Shown here: in pieces, positions 11,655-22,800 of the stretch | Layout: the number at the start of each line of letters is the position of its first letter | How positions within the stretch are numbered: the first letter of the stretch is position 1 | Source of the DNA: Prorocentrum cordatum | Taxonomy: Eukaryota > Sar > Dinophyceae > Prorocentrales > Prorocentraceae | NCBI GenBank assembly: GCA_963575745.1 | Contig: CAUYUJ010009446.1 | Coordinates: 125,646 to 189,645, forward strand | Length of the DNA stretch: 64,000 nucleotides | Reading direction: 5' to 3' | The notes under the pieces: model-generated | What the model saw: the letters and a program-made list of their open reading frames with translations, nothing else | The model's database searches: none | Told to the model about the DNA's origin: nothing | Program-made: the position numbers and the translations under genes

Positions 11655-13030
11655 TCAGGCGGGCGGCAGCACGAAGCCCAGCTCTGCCGCGAGCTGCTCC
11701 GCCTCAGCCCTGGAATCCACCGCTCTCTTGTCGAACTCCTGGAGCGCCTTCCGCAGTGACGCCGGCGGCCCGCGCTCCAGGAACTCTCGCGCGGGCGGCC
11801 GCAGGATCAGCATGTTCCGCATGCACGTGGCGCGGGAGAACATGACGTAGAGGTGCAGCCACCACATCTCGTCCGACATGCCCGTGCGGCCAGCGTCCTC
11901 ATCTCTGGCGCAGTCGATGGTGACGCCCTTGCGCAGCGTCTGGCCCTGCGACAGCGTGGAGGTCATGTAGGACGCATGCGTCAGGGTGAACCCCGAGCGG
12001 CGCACAGCGTGCGCCCCCGAGCTTTGCCACGTGAGCTCCTGCTCGCGGGGCCTGAGCATGAGCAAGCTCCTCGCCCGCGCTTCGGCCTCGCCGTCGTCGG
12101 CAGCGCCATCGGCGCCCTGCAGCAGCACCTCGGCGACCTCCTTGTAGATCGGGGACTCCTGGAAGCCGTGCACCTGCAGCCAGATTCTCTGCGGCAGGAA
12201 GCGGGGGCGGAAGAGCTGGCCCGGCGCGCGCTCCTCGTAGTCCCGCTCGTCGTCTGCGTGAAACTCGAAGGACACGATGGTGGCCCGTTGCTCTTGCACG
12301 AGCCCCAACTTCTTCTTCAGCTCCTCCTGCACGGCCGTGAACCGGACCTCCATGCCGACGTGTGCCGGTAAGACGCCGTGGATGTCCCGTCTTGTACATG
12401 TTCGGGACGTTCAGGAGGTGCCGGCCTGCGTCTGGGTCGCCTTGAATCGTGCCGCACTCGTCTACGGCCTGCAGGAAAACGAGGGGGACGCCGAGGCGCC
12501 GCGCGTCGCGACGAGCGCGCGTGTTGATCCACCTCGCCAGCGTCTCCCAGTATAGATGCCCATGCCGTAGCCGAGCCGGAAATTCTCGTGCTGGTGCCGT
12601 GGGTCCAGGACGCCGTGGTTGTCCGAGGCCAACGTCTTCTCCCAGGCAGACCAGACCTCTGGTGGGAAGCGCTTGCCCTCGCGCATGCAGCCCAAGAGCG
12701 CGATCAGAGGGTCCCCCGACTCGAAGCGCTTTGTGCCCTTCAGCTCGAAGACGAAGGGGAACTGAGAGAAGACCCTGATGGCGTGCTGGATCTCCACCGT
12801 CGGCGGCTCCGCGTACTTGTACGACCCTTTTGCGTCGTCCAGGCGCTCGTTCACGTCCGTCAGAAGCCCGATGCTGCCTGTGGGCTTCAGCTGCAGGAAA
12901 TCGCCGAGATGCAGCACGATGGGGACGCGTCCGAAGTGGTGGTGCGGCCGCTTGTAGGTGGACTCCTGCACGTCGTGCGTGTCACTGCGTCCGTGGCAGG
13001 CGCGAAGGTCCAGCGCGGAGTCCGCAGGAG
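11655..13030 (-). pseudogene. PIF1/RecD-like SF1 helicase, long remnant with two frameshifts
   Basis: Read right to left on the minus strand, the first segment (about 13030-12550) contains VPIVLHLGDFLQLKPTGSIG, the DExx/motif III region of PIF1-type helicases (GDxxQLxP). A frameshift near 12550 breaks GYGMGIY from WETLARWINTRARRDARR and LLNVPNMYKTG. A second near 12385 breaks this from the last segment (starting MEVRFTAVQEELKKKLG), which continues through motif V (SQGQTL) and motif VI (LYVMFSRAT) to the stop at 11655. Walker A is not present, and the 5' end abuts satellite DNA. This family is common and multi-copy in dinoflagellates. The two single-base breaks indicate a pseudogene, unless they are assembly errors; the shared C-terminal region of unit 1 cannot test them because it starts downstream of both. 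Confidence 0.82.
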
Positions 13031-14158
13031 CACGAAGTTCCCCCTTGATATTTCCCCCGTGTTCAGGCCGCAGGAACTGAGGAGCCCAAAAAGCTCGCTC
13101 GGATGACCCGCTCGGGTTCGAACGTGAAGTGCGTGCCCCATAGGGAGGGGGCTCCCGCCTGAGACTTCCTCGCAATTCGCTCACAGACGAGGCTCCCGCT
13201 CGAGACTTCCTTCATATTCAAGCCTCAAGAGCCCAAAAGTGACGACAGTTACATGGTTCCGATGACCCGCTCGGATTAGTAACATGATCGGCGGGCCCCA
13301 TAAGGAGGGCGCTCCAGCTTGAGACGTCCTCGCAATTCACTCAGAGACGAGGCTCCCGCCTGATATTTCCTGCATATTCAGGCCTCACGAGCCCAAAAGA
13401 AGTGACGACAGTTACAAGGTTCCGATGACCCGCTCGGATTAGTTACATGATCGGCGGGCCCCATAGGGAGGGGGCTCCCGCTTGAGAGTTCCTCGCAATT
13501 CACTCACAGACGAGGCTCCCGCCTGATACTTCCTGCATACTCAAGCCTCAGAGGCCCAAGAGTGACGACAGTTACAGGGTTCCGCTGACCCGCTCGGATT
13601 AGTAACATGATCTGCGGGCCCCGTAAGAAGGGGGTTCCAGCTTGAGACTTCCTCGCAATTCACTCAGAGACGAGGCTCCCGCCTGATACTTCCTCCATAT
13701 TCAGGCCTCAAGAGCCCAAAAGTGACGACAGTTACAAGGTTCCGATGACCCGCTCGGATTAGTAATGTGATCTGCGGGCCCCATAGGGAGGGGGCTCCCG
13801 CTTGAGACTTCCTCGCAATTCACTCAGAGACGAGGCTCCCGCCTGATACTTCCTGCATATTCAGGCCTCAAGAGCCCAAAAGTGACGACAGTTACAAGGT
13901 TCCGATGACCCGCTCGGATTAGTTACATGATCTGCGGGCCCCATAGGGAGGGGGCTCCCGCCTGAGACTTCTTCGCAATTCACTCACAGACGAGGCTCCC
14001 GCCTGATACTTCTTCCATATTGAAGCTTCAGAGTCCCAAAAGTGACGACAGTTAAAAGGTTCTGCTGACCCGCTCGGATTAGTAACATGATCTGCGGGCC
14101 CCATAGGGAGGGGGTTCCCGCCTGAGACTTCTTCGCAATTCACTCAGAGGCTCCCGCC
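13030..14158. repeat. ~160-bp satellite array, block 2 (about 7 units)
   Basis: Same units as block 1. The junction with the helicase remnant (TTCCCCCTTGATATTTCCCC) also occurs in block 1 at about 9534, evidence that satellite and helicase duplicated together. Confidence 0.92.
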
Positions 14159-14159
14159 T

Positions 14160-14615
14160 GATGACGAAATGATGAGTGAGCGAATGATGATGATGATGAG
14201 TGTGTGATGAATGAGTGGTGATGATGATGAAGATGAGGATGATGATGAGGATGATGATGATGATAATGATGATGATGATGATGGCCACTGAGTGGGTGAT
14301 CGAGAGATCATGATGGAGATGGTGACGATGATGTTGAGAGTGGCGGCGGTCCTACCGTCGGAGGACCACTGCCTCCGAAGCCTACTGAGGATGAGTGAGT
14401 AATTGAGTGAGTGAGTGGGTGATCGAGTGGTGATGATGGTGACGATGATGATGAGGATGATGATGATGATGACAAGTGATGACGGTGATGGTGGTTGATG
14501 GTGATGATGATGGTAATGATGATGAGTGTGTGCGTGTGATGACGATGATGGTGGCTGATGGTGATGATGACGGCGATGATGGTGAGTGAGAGAGAGAGAG
14601 AGGAAAGGGGGTGTG
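14160..14615. repeat. GAT/TGA-rich imperfect microsatellite, block 2
   Basis: Equivalent to 10655-11125, including the unique insert with GTCGGAGGACCACTGCCTCC, with slightly different repeat numbers. Confidence 0.9.
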
Positions 14616-14644
14616 TGAGATCCTGCGCGGCGTGTGCAGAGAAA

Positions 14645-15175
14645 ACAAGAACCCCACTTTGGATGTGGGGAACAAGAAGCCCACTTTGGATGTGGGGAAA
14701 AAAAACCACTGGGGGGTTCGGTGGAGCTCCTTATGGGGCCACGAAGCGCTGTATTGGGCAGGTGAAAATGCCAAATTGGGTGTTCTGGGACGCATGCGGA
14801 CGGTGGCACTGGGGGCTTCGGTGGAGCTCCCTATGGGGCCACGAAGCGCTTTACTGGGTGGGTGTAAATGCCAGATTGGGTGCTCCGGGACGCATGCGGA
14901 CGGTGGCACTGGGGGCTTCGGTGGGGCTCCCTATGGGGCCACGAAGCGCTGTATTGTATGGGTGAAAATGCCAAATTGGGTGTGCCCGGACGCTTGCGGA
15001 CGGTGGCATTGGGGGTTTCGTTGGGGTTCCCTATAGGGCCACGAAGCGTTGTATTGGGTGGGTGAAACGCAAGGAGGGAGGAGGAGGGGGAGGGGGAGGA
15101 AGGAAAGAGGGAACGCAGGGACCGTCTCTTCAAAGCGAGAACCCAACACCACAGGATGGTTGGGACAAAGTGGCA
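14645..15175 (-). repeat. inverted copy of the ~100-bp minisatellite family
   Basis: Units here read GGGGCCACGAAGCGCTGTAT, GTGAAAATGCCAAATTGGG and GGACGCATGCGGACGGTGGC, the reverse complement of the 2.3-7.6 kb family. The terminal module also appears inverted: AGGGACCGTCTCTTCAAAGC, then a GGTTGGGACA segment at about 15158. Two copies of CCCACTTTGGATGTGGGGAA (about 14653-14700) precede it. Confidence 0.9.
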
Positions 15176-15510
15176 ACAGTTTTACGGGTTGGGGGCTGGC
15201 CGTTTTCAAAATGTGGTTCTCGCTCTCGCGTCGCGAGTTTTTGCTGTGAAAAGATGCAAGGGTTTCACGGATTGGGGGCGGGTCGTTTTCAAGATGTGGC
15301 TCTCGCCTTAGCGCCGCGCACACTCGTTTTAGAATGTGGCAGCGGCTTCACGGATTGAGGGCGGGTGATTTTCAAAATGTGGTTCTCGCCTTAGCGCCTC
15401 GCACATTCGTTATCAAATTTTGCAAGAGCTTCACGGATTGAGAGCGGGTGGCTTTCAAGATGTGGCTCTCGCTTTAGCGCCGCGCACATTCGTTTTAATT
15501 ATCCCGACAA
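15176..15510 (+). repeat. ~63-bp tandem repeat 'R-B', + orientation
   Basis: Four to five units of TTTCAAGATGTGGCTCTCGC, CTTAGCGCCGCGCACATTCG and GCTTCACGGATTGAGGGCGG. The same family recurs at 17370-17470 (+), 24300-24800 (-), 26050-26690 (-) and 45080-45640 (+), usually next to R-A and a TCC tract. Confidence 0.88.
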
Positions 15511-15639
15511 AGCAAGCTAACAGCGATGTGTAGGAGCATATCTGGAAGCATTCCCCTTAAGATTCACATGAGAATCTAGTTGTAGAATTCTGCTGTTCTC
15601 GCAGTCGTAGTCGCATTCGCGATGACAGTCGCAGTGGCA

Positions 15640-16978
15640 ACGGCAGTCGCAGTCACAGCCTCAGCCTCAGCCTGCCTCAGCCTCAGCCTCAGCCTGCCTC
15701 AGCCTCAGCCTGCCTCAGCCTCAGCCTCAGCCTGCTTCAGCCAGCCTCAGCCTCAGCCTCAGCCTCAGCCTGCCTCAGCATCAGCCTGCCTCAGCCTCAG
15801 CCTGCCTCAGCCTCAGCCTGCCTGCCTCAGCCTCAGCCTCAGCCTCAGCCTCAGCCTCAGCCTCAGCCTCAGCCTCAGCCTCAGCCTCAGCCTCCTCAGC
15901 CTCAGCCTCAGCCTCAGCCTCAGCCTCAGCCTCAGCCTCAGCCTCAGCCTCAGCCTCAGCCTCAGCCTGCCTCAGCCTCAGCCTCAGCCTGCAGCCTCAG
16001 CCTCAGCCTCAGCCTCGGCCTCAGCCTCAGCCTGCCTCAGCCTCAGCCTGCCTCAGCCTCAGCCTCAGCCTGCCTTCAGCCTCAGCCTCAGCCTCAGCCT
16101 GCCTCAGCCTCAGCCTCAGCCTCGGCCTCAGCCTCAGCCTGCCTCAGCCTCAGCCTGCATCAGCCTCAGCCTCAGCCTCAGCCTCAGCCTGCCTCAGCAT
16201 CAGCCTGCCTCAGCCTCAGCCTCAGCCTGCCTCAGCCTCAGCCTCAGCCTGCTTCAGCCTCAGCCTCAGTCTGCCTTCAGCCTCGGCCTCAGCCTCAGCC
16301 TGCCTCAGCCTCAGCCTGCATCAGCCTCAGCCTCAGCCTCAGCCTGCCTCAGCATCAGCCTCAGCCTCAGCCTCAGCCTCAGCCTGCCTCAGCCTCAGCC
16401 TCAGCCTGCTTCAGCCTCAGCCTCAGTCTGCCTTCAGCCTCGGCTTCAGCCTCCGCCTGCTCAGCCTCAGCCTGCATGAGCCTCAGCCTCAGCCTCAGCC
16501 TGCCTCAGCCTCAGCCTGCCTCAGCCTCAGCCTCAGCCTGCCTCAGCCTCAGCCTCAGTCTCAGCCTGCTTCAGCCTCAGCCTCAGTCTGCCTGCAGCCT
16601 CGGCCTCAGCCTCAGCCTGCCTCAGCCTCAGCCTGCAGCCTCAGCCTCAGCCTGCAGCCTCAGCCTGCCTCAGCCTCAGCCTCAGCCTCAGCCTCAGCCT
16701 GCAGCCTCAGCCTCAGCCTGCTTCAGCCTCAGCCTCAGCCTCAGCCTCAGCCCTTCAGCCTCGGCCTCAGCCTCAGCCTGCCTCAGCCTCAGCCTGCATC
16801 AGCCTCAGCCTCAGCCTCAGCCTGCCTCAGCATCAGCCTGCCTCAGCCTCAGCCTCAGCCTGCCTCAGCCTCAGCCTCAGCCTGCTTCAGCCTCAGCCTC
16901 AGTCTGCCTTCAGCCTCGGCCTCAGCCTCAGCCTCAGCCTCAGCCTGCCTCAGCCTCAGCCTCAGCCTCAGCCTGCAG
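15640..16978. repeat. CAGCCT hexanucleotide array with CAGCCTGC variants
   Basis: About 1.34 kb of CAGCCT hexamers broken by CAGCCTGC octamers, which shift the frame. Both translated + frames are Ser/Leu/Ala/Gln/Pro/Cys only. Variant blocks (TGCCTTCAGCCTCGGCCTCA) recur about every 200-300 bp, which shows higher-order amplification. Confidence 0.95.
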
Positions 16979-17260
16979 CATTCAAAATGTGGCCCGGGAA
17001 TGGAGTTCTGGGAACTCGAAGAACACGAAGTGGCCTACAGTTGGCTCCGGGCATTCAAAATCATGCCCAGGAATGGAGTTCTGGGAACTCGAAGACCACG
17101 AAGTGGCCTACAGTTGGCTCCGGGCATTCAAAATCATGCCCAGGAATGGAGTTCTGGGAACTCGAAGAACACGAAGTGGCTTACAGTTGGCTCCGGGCAT
17201 TCAAAATCATGCCCAGGAATGGAGTTCTGGGACCTCGAAGACCACGAAGTGTGTAACTGA
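16979..17260 (+). repeat. 73-bp tandem repeat, four units
   Basis: Each unit contains ATTCAAAAT, GGAATGGAGTTCTGGGAACT, CGAAGA(A/C)CACGAAGTGG and CAGTTGGCTCCGGGC. Units are nearly identical. The motif GGAATGGAGTTCTGG is also found in the R-A family (GGAATGGCGTTCTGG at about 17572), so this may be an amplified piece of R-A. Confidence 0.92.
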
Positions 17261-17369
17261 TTGCTTAAAACGACTTCCGCGGATCCTTGTCCAGATGCCG
17301 CCCAGACCCCCTTGGGGAGTCCTGATGCTTTCTTTTGACATTACTAGAAACCTATCAGTCTTCGCTGTT

Positions 17370-17983
17370 AGGTAAAAAGTGGCAACGGTTTCACGGATTG
17401 AGGGCGGGTGGTTTTCAACATGTGGATCTCGCCTTAGCGCCGCGAGCACTATTTGCAAGAGCTTCACTCATGGATTCCCATGATCAACGTACCCGAAATA
17501 AATGGCGTTCTGGAAAGATTCAGGATTGTGAGGGCGCTACAATTACGTTGATTCGTGGTGCTAAAGTCCCAGGAATGGCGTTCTGGCGCGGTTCAAGATC
17601 GTCAGAACGCAACAGTCAGGTTGATCCGTGGCGTTGGAGTACCGGGAATAAGGTTCTGACATTTTTCAGGGTCTTCACAGGGTTGTCTTCCAACGAGACA
17701 GTTCTTTCAGTGGAAATGAACCGCCGCAGAGGCGTATGAAGAGAAAGCTGGGAGGAAGGGTTTATTCCAACATACCCTTGGATTTACACTGGTCATCCTC
17801 CTCCGCCTCCTCCTCATCCTCCTCATCTTCCTTCTCCTCCTTCCTCCTCCCTCCTCCCTCGTCCTCCTCCTCCTCCCTCGTCGTCCTCCTCCTCCTCCTC
17901 CTCTTTCTCCTCCTCCTCCTGCTTCTCCTCCTCCTTCTCCTCCTCCTCCTCTTCCTCTTCCTCCTCCTCGTCCTCCCCCTCCT
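17370..17983 (+). repeat. composite repeat R-B + R-A + (TCC)n, copy 2
   Basis: In order: an R-B unit (17370-17470), R-A (17490-17800, with GTCCCAGGAATGGCGTTCTGG-like motifs and CTTCACAGGGTTGTCTTCCA), the terminal segment TTCCAACATACCCTTGGATT-TACACTGG, and then a TCC-rich tract (17784-17983). The tract is immediately followed by the spliced-leader start of LINE A. Confidence 0.85.
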
Positions 17984-18005
17984 TCCGTAGCCATTTTGGC
18001 TCAAG
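17984..18005 (+). other. DinoSL spliced-leader relic (exact, 22/22)
   Basis: The 22 bases match the dinoflagellate trans-spliced leader exon with no mismatch (TCCGTAG followed by CCATTTTGGCTCAAG). The relic directly follows a TCC tract and forms the 5' edge of LINE A. No SL donor (GT-rich SL intron, Sm site) follows; the next bases are TCACCATGTCG, so this is an SL exon copied from a trans-spliced mRNA and not an SL RNA gene. Confidence 0.93.
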
Positions 18006-18405
18006 TCACCATGTCGCGCTGCGGCCGCATGGAGACCTCTGAGCCGAGGCCAGTCGCCAACTGCTTCCAGCTACAACCAGGGGTGAGCTGGCACCCAAGC
18101 TTTCTGCCGCCACTTTCAGGGGCTTGCGGCCGCCCATTCCTGCTCATTGTTCTGGCACTGCAGGCTGCCATTCATATCGCGCTGTCGAGCGGCCCGACTA
18201 CCGTCGCCGTGAACCAGCTGGCTTTCGGCCTGACTGACGTCGCCGTCTTCCGCCTCCATAACCCGCTGGACGTCGACCCGCTCGTTCCCCAGCAGCAGCA
18301 GCCGCCACGTGGTGGCACCGCGAAGGTCCTGGAGCCTGGCGCTCTCACCCTCAACTTCCTGAAGCAGAACAGCAGCCTGTCCGACAGCAGCCCACAGTCG
18401 CAGCC

Positions 18406-19863
18406 ATGCCATCTTCCAGCGAAGAACGCTCTACCTCTCGCAGTGCCCCATCTGCCAGCCGCAGAAGGAAAGATCGCCGACGAGAACGTGAACGACACGA
18501 CCAAGATCGCGCCGCTCGAGGTCACCCAGATCGTGCTGATAAAAGTGGTCGAGCAGCTGCAGTGCGTGCCACCCTGGACTCGTTCGGCGACGCAGGCTTC
18601 GCTGCCCAAGCAGCGCCACGCTCGGGGCGCGCATCTGGACACGCCGCTCGTTCTTGTCGATTTTCAGCTCGCGCACACCAGCCGCCGCCCCACTTCGCCA
18701 TGGACGCTGGGGAAGAAGAAGCCGCAGATTCAGCACGTGCCGCCGCCGCCGCAACGGCACGCCAATTTCAAGCAGGTGAGTGGACCGAGCCGCCGTCTCA
18801 ACTACCAGGTGAAGCACTACGCCATGACCCACTCGCTGCTGCTGACCCGTGGCGCGCTGGAGGTGCAGCAGCCGCTGGAGGAGCTGCCGCCGTCGGAGCC
18901 GCCGCCGATACCGAAACTGCCACTCCAGGCGAACCCGTTCGTCTACCAGGTCTGGATCCAGAACTCGACAAAGCTCTTCAAGATCCCACGCAAGCTCAAG
19001 TCGCACTCGCCGCCAGTACTTTCCAAGCTCAAGCCAACCAACTGCTCAATGATTCACGCGAAAGCTTTCGCCAACTTCTCGCACAGCAAGTCCAAGCTAC
19101 CGAGCGCCGATTTGACACCCTTCATGATGTCGTCGCCCGCACTCGTAGAGAACAAGACCGCCAAGCAGGTGAACAGAAAAAGATGTGGCAGCAGATCGAC
19201 CAGATGCGAGAGACCCTCGCGCTCGCCGAGGCCCCGGCGCCGATCGCGGACCTCGCCAGGCTCGCCGACTGGGGCCGCGAGATCGACCCCGCGATCTTCA
19301 CCGTCGGGGCGCAGCGGCTCATCGCGCCCGACGCGCTCCTCAACGACCTGCAGGAGTGGATCGCATCCGCCAACCTGGGCTCCGACGCCGTCGAACTTCA
19401 CGGAGACGAACCTACGCGCAGATTTGTGCTACAAGTCAAAGGTGGACGCGACGTGGCCATCCCGCGCGCACTGGCGCTCACCCGAGCCCTACGCGATGCT
19501 GGAGGCAAATGGAAGCGCTTCACCTCCGTCGACACCTCGGGCGCGCCGACGGACATCTACCTCAACCCCGACAAGTCGCCAAAGCAGATCCGCACCAAGA
19601 TCCAATGCAAGAAACTCCTCCAGCTCCTTCAACACCATCATCCCCAAACGTCATGTAGAGCATACCGAGCCAAAGGCGAGATCCACTGCAACGCCATGGC
19701 CGTCGTGCGCCTGGACGTCAAGGGACAAGCCGACCCCGCCATCCTAGAGTGGAACGAGAAGGCGTCCGAGCTCGCCACCTTCCGCGACCTCGATCGCGGC
19801 GCCATCCCCACGTCGTTCCAGGCGCTCTTCGCGGACGCAGCGGAGGCCACGTGGCGGGTTTAG
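18406..19863 (+). CDS. LINE A ORF1-like protein (485 aa)
   Basis: An uninterrupted frame from ATG 18406 to TAG 19861-19863. The first ~80 residues are Arg/Ser-rich and basic; an Ala-rich segment follows, and a helical Gln/Glu-rich stretch near residues 215-290 (LAQQVQATERRFD, EQDRQAGEQKKMWQQIDQMR) looks like a coiled coil. The C-terminal part has the ordered sequence RRFVLQVKGGRDVAIPRALA. Position between the SL relic and the endonuclease, and composition, are those of a LINE ORF1 (RNA-binding/chaperone role by analogy). No RRM or CCHC knuckle is evident. An overlapping 583-aa frame in the same region is a high-GC shadow. Confidence 0.65.
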   Translation: MPSSSEERSTSRSAPSASRRRKDRRRERERHDQDRAARGHPDRADKSGRAAAVRATLDSFGDAGFAAQAAPRSGRASGHAARSCRFSARAHQPPPHFAMDAGEEEAADSARAAAAATARQFQAGEWTEPPSQLPGEALRHDPLAAADPWRAGGAAAAGGAAAVGAAADTETATPGEPVRLPGLDPELDKALQDPTQAQVALAASTFQAQANQLLNDSRESFRQLLAQQVQATERRFDTLHDVVARTRREQDRQAGEQKKMWQQIDQMRETLALAEAPAPIADLARLADWGREIDPAIFTVGAQRLIAPDALLNDLQEWIASANLGSDAVELHGDEPTRRFVLQVKGGRDVAIPRALALTRALRDAGGKWKRFTSVDTSGAPTDIYLNPDKSPKQIRTKIQCKKLLQLLQHHHPQTSCRAYRAKGEIHCNAMAVVRLDVKGQADPAILEWNEKASELATFRDLDRGAIPTSFQALFADAAEATWRV

Positions 19864-19865
19864 CC

Positions 19866-22800
19866 ACCCCTGGGCGCCGTGGAAGCCAGTCGAGGACGAT
19901 AGGCCCAGCTTATTCATCACGTGGAACGCTAGGGCCCCCATGTGCCACAAGCGCTCCAAGCGCCGTCGCAAGCCGGCGGCCTTGCAGCAGTACATGCGGA
20001 AGGGCGCCGTCATCTCCCTGCAGGAGGTCCCTCCGCGCCTGGGTCGACACGCAGCCGTGCCCGCACAAGCTCTTCTTTTCCCAGTTCGTTGCGGCAGACG
20101 ACGACGAGGCCCTCACTGGCACGGGCGGCGTCGCTCTGCTCATACCGTGGCTCACGCATGCGCAGCTCGAGCTCTTGCAACCTGCGCAGCTCCCAACCCT
20201 CAGCCGCGAGGAGATCATCAAAGGTCGCGCCCAGGCGGTCGCCATCACCAACGCCACCTCGCGCAACTCCATGGTCATCGTGCACGTCCACAATCACGAG
20301 ATTGACGCGCGGGGTCGCGAGCGCATTCAGCGCTCCCGGCACCTGCACCGCGCGTGGGCGGAGGCCAACTACCAGCACCGCACCCTCCTCGCGCTGGGCG
20401 ACTTCAACACGGCCAGCCGCCCGCCGAACAGCTTCTTCTAACCGCAGCCACAGCATGCGCGCCTGGCGCTGGACAATAGCGCGCGGCAGCAGCAGCCCTT
20501 GTGGAAGGCCCTCTTCGACAGCATGCCCGAGATCGAGTCTGACCTGCCGACTCGTTTCAACAAGTCTGACTACTCCGCGTCGGCCATCGACAGGATCTTC
20601 ATCAGCCTGCCGTCGCATGCGATGCTTGAGCTGACTTCGTGCGTCACCATCGCACGCGATGCTGCCATCCTGTCGGATAGCCTCCTCAGCGACCACGCCA
20701 TCGTCTCGTACTCCATCGGCATCGAGCCGAAGACGCCGATCGAGGAGCAGGCGATCCCGCCCGCGATCTTCCGCGACCCATCGTACGCCAAGTACCTCCA
20801 GCAGTTGCTAGACCGCGCCGTCACGCGCCACAGGGCGATCGAGAACTGCTGGCGCGCGCACAAGACCCTCATGGCTGAGGCCGCGCGGCTCGTCCGTGAT
20901 GATTGGGTCAGCCGCGCAGCCGGCGAGATCGGCAAGTCAAACTACACCGACGGCCAGGTGATCACGGCGCGCTCGATCTCGCGCGCGGTCTGGCGCCAGG
21001 ACGTTCGCCTTGCACGACGTCTGCAGTCCACCACCGAGCTTGGCGCCAAGTTCCTCACCATCGACGACGGACACATCGCGCTCTCGGATGCTGCCGAGTT
21101 CGCCATGAAGTCTGCCGCGCTGCACCGTGACTTCGAGGCTCGGCAGCGCTCTCTGGCACAGCGTGCAGCCCAGCTGCCGCGAGGCTCCCCAGGAGCCATC
21201 GACCCCAAGAAGCTCAGGAAGATCACCCGATCTTCCCAGCGCAGGGCCCTGCTTTGGGCCCCTTGGAAGCGCCGCCCGGTCCTCCAGGGAATCAAAACCA
21301 CCGATCCCGAGGGCCACCCAGGGGTAGCCAGAGAGAGCTGTGCGATGGTGGATGCTCTCCGCGCTCACTGGCGGCCCGTCTTCGAGCGCAAGCACGTCGA
21401 CGCCGACAAGGTCCAGCAGTACATCGACGAGCACATGCCCAGCCATCCCATCATCGACGTCGGCGCGCCCACCAAGTCGCACATCAGAGGCTTTCTGCTT
21501 CGCGCGGCGCCGTCCGCGCCTGGGCCCGCGCCGCGCCTGGCTCGCCGTGGACGCGTCTCTGGACCTGCTGGAGGACCTTGCCTGGCACCTCTGCCCCAAC
21601 CCTGACTTCATCCACGACCTGAACGACTCAGATTTCGCGTTCCTGTCGAAGGGCGACAACCTCACAGGCGAGCTCACCACGGACCGCCTGCCTGAGGACA
21701 CACGCCCGCTGTCCCTCAAGAACACAGATATCAAGGCCATCGCAGGTGCGGCCAACTTCCGCATCAAATCCGCTGTGGCAGAGCGGACTCATTACTCGCA
21801 GCAGGGCTTTGTCGTGGGCCGCAATTCCACCAAGCACATCGTCAACCTCGACGCCGAGACGCGCCGCGCTGGAATTCGTCCAGAGGCCGACAAGCACAAG
21901 CCCGTCTTCGCCAGCTTCGACTTCGCGGCGGCGTTTCCGTCGCTCGGGCGCGTCTGGCTCTTCGCGTCGCTGGAGCGCTTCGGCGTCCTCGAGGGCCTGA
22001 TGAGCCTCTTTCGCCAGCTGTGCCACGCCCCCAAACAGCTTCTTCAAAGTTGACGGCGTTCGCCACTTCATGTTCCCGATCGGGTCTGGCGTGGCTCAGG
22101 GCTGCCCTGCGAGCGGCTCGGCGAGGGCGATCGCCATGGACCCGCTCGTTCGCCACATCGCCTCGTTCGTCGAGACCGTCGACGGCGTGCCTGACTACGA
22201 CAAGGGCTACCTGGGCGTCTGCGCGGACGACGCTGGCCTCCTCACGTTCTCGTTCAACACGCTGCGCGCTGCCTCTGAGCCCTTTGCCGCCGCGGAGGAG
22301 CTTGCGCTCCTCTCCCTGAAGCCTCGCAAGTGTGTCGTCGTTCCGCTTTGGGCGAAGACGTCGCCTGCCACCATCGCTCAAACGAAAGCGCCCCTGACCG
22401 AACTCTGTCCTTCCTGGGGTGGCTTTTCGGTTTCGGGGCGAGCCAAGTACCTCGGGACCTTCCTCGGACCCGCGGCCTCCCTCGCTCACCAATGGCTCGA
22501 CCCTGGGCAGAAATGGTGGCAGCGCGGGAATACTTTTCAGCTTGTGCAGAGTGGCAGTGACGCCACCGTTTGCCTTCATAACACCTCAGCCGTTTCAACG
22601 CTCAGCTATGTCTCGCAGTCCTTCCCGCTCGATCAGAAGATTGCCCGCCGTGGACATTGCATTTTCCACAAGATGCTCAGTCTGCCGCCTAACACATTTC
22701 GCAAAGTTGATCTCATTGCCATGGCGGAGTGGTGCCCGCCTCCTGTCCCTCGCTCAGCTCAGATTTCAACTGTCGCCGCCGCCATTCGTTCAGCCACTTT

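Larger units (their letters stand above)
11166..14645. repeat. tandem segmental duplication, unit 2
   Basis: It has the same order of parts as unit 1: (TCC)n at 11305-11367, helicase remnant (longer here), ~160-bp satellite, GAT-rich tract, then GATCCTGCGCGGCGTGTGCA at about 14619. It ends where the inverted ~100-bp minisatellite starts. Confidence 0.9.

Noticed and set aside
15622-17375. Ser/Leu/Ala/Pro/Gln ORFs (285 and 299 aa)
   Set aside because: Translations of the CAGCCT hexamer array, with frame switching at each octamer variant.
17996-19747. 583-aa ORF starting at MAQVTMSRCGRMETSE just after the SL
   Set aside because: It overlaps ORF1 in another frame. Its composition drifts and the 18406-19863 frame has the better coiled-coil and continues to the endonuclease, so this looks like a GC-rich shadow. 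The alternative cannot be fully excluded without similarity searches.
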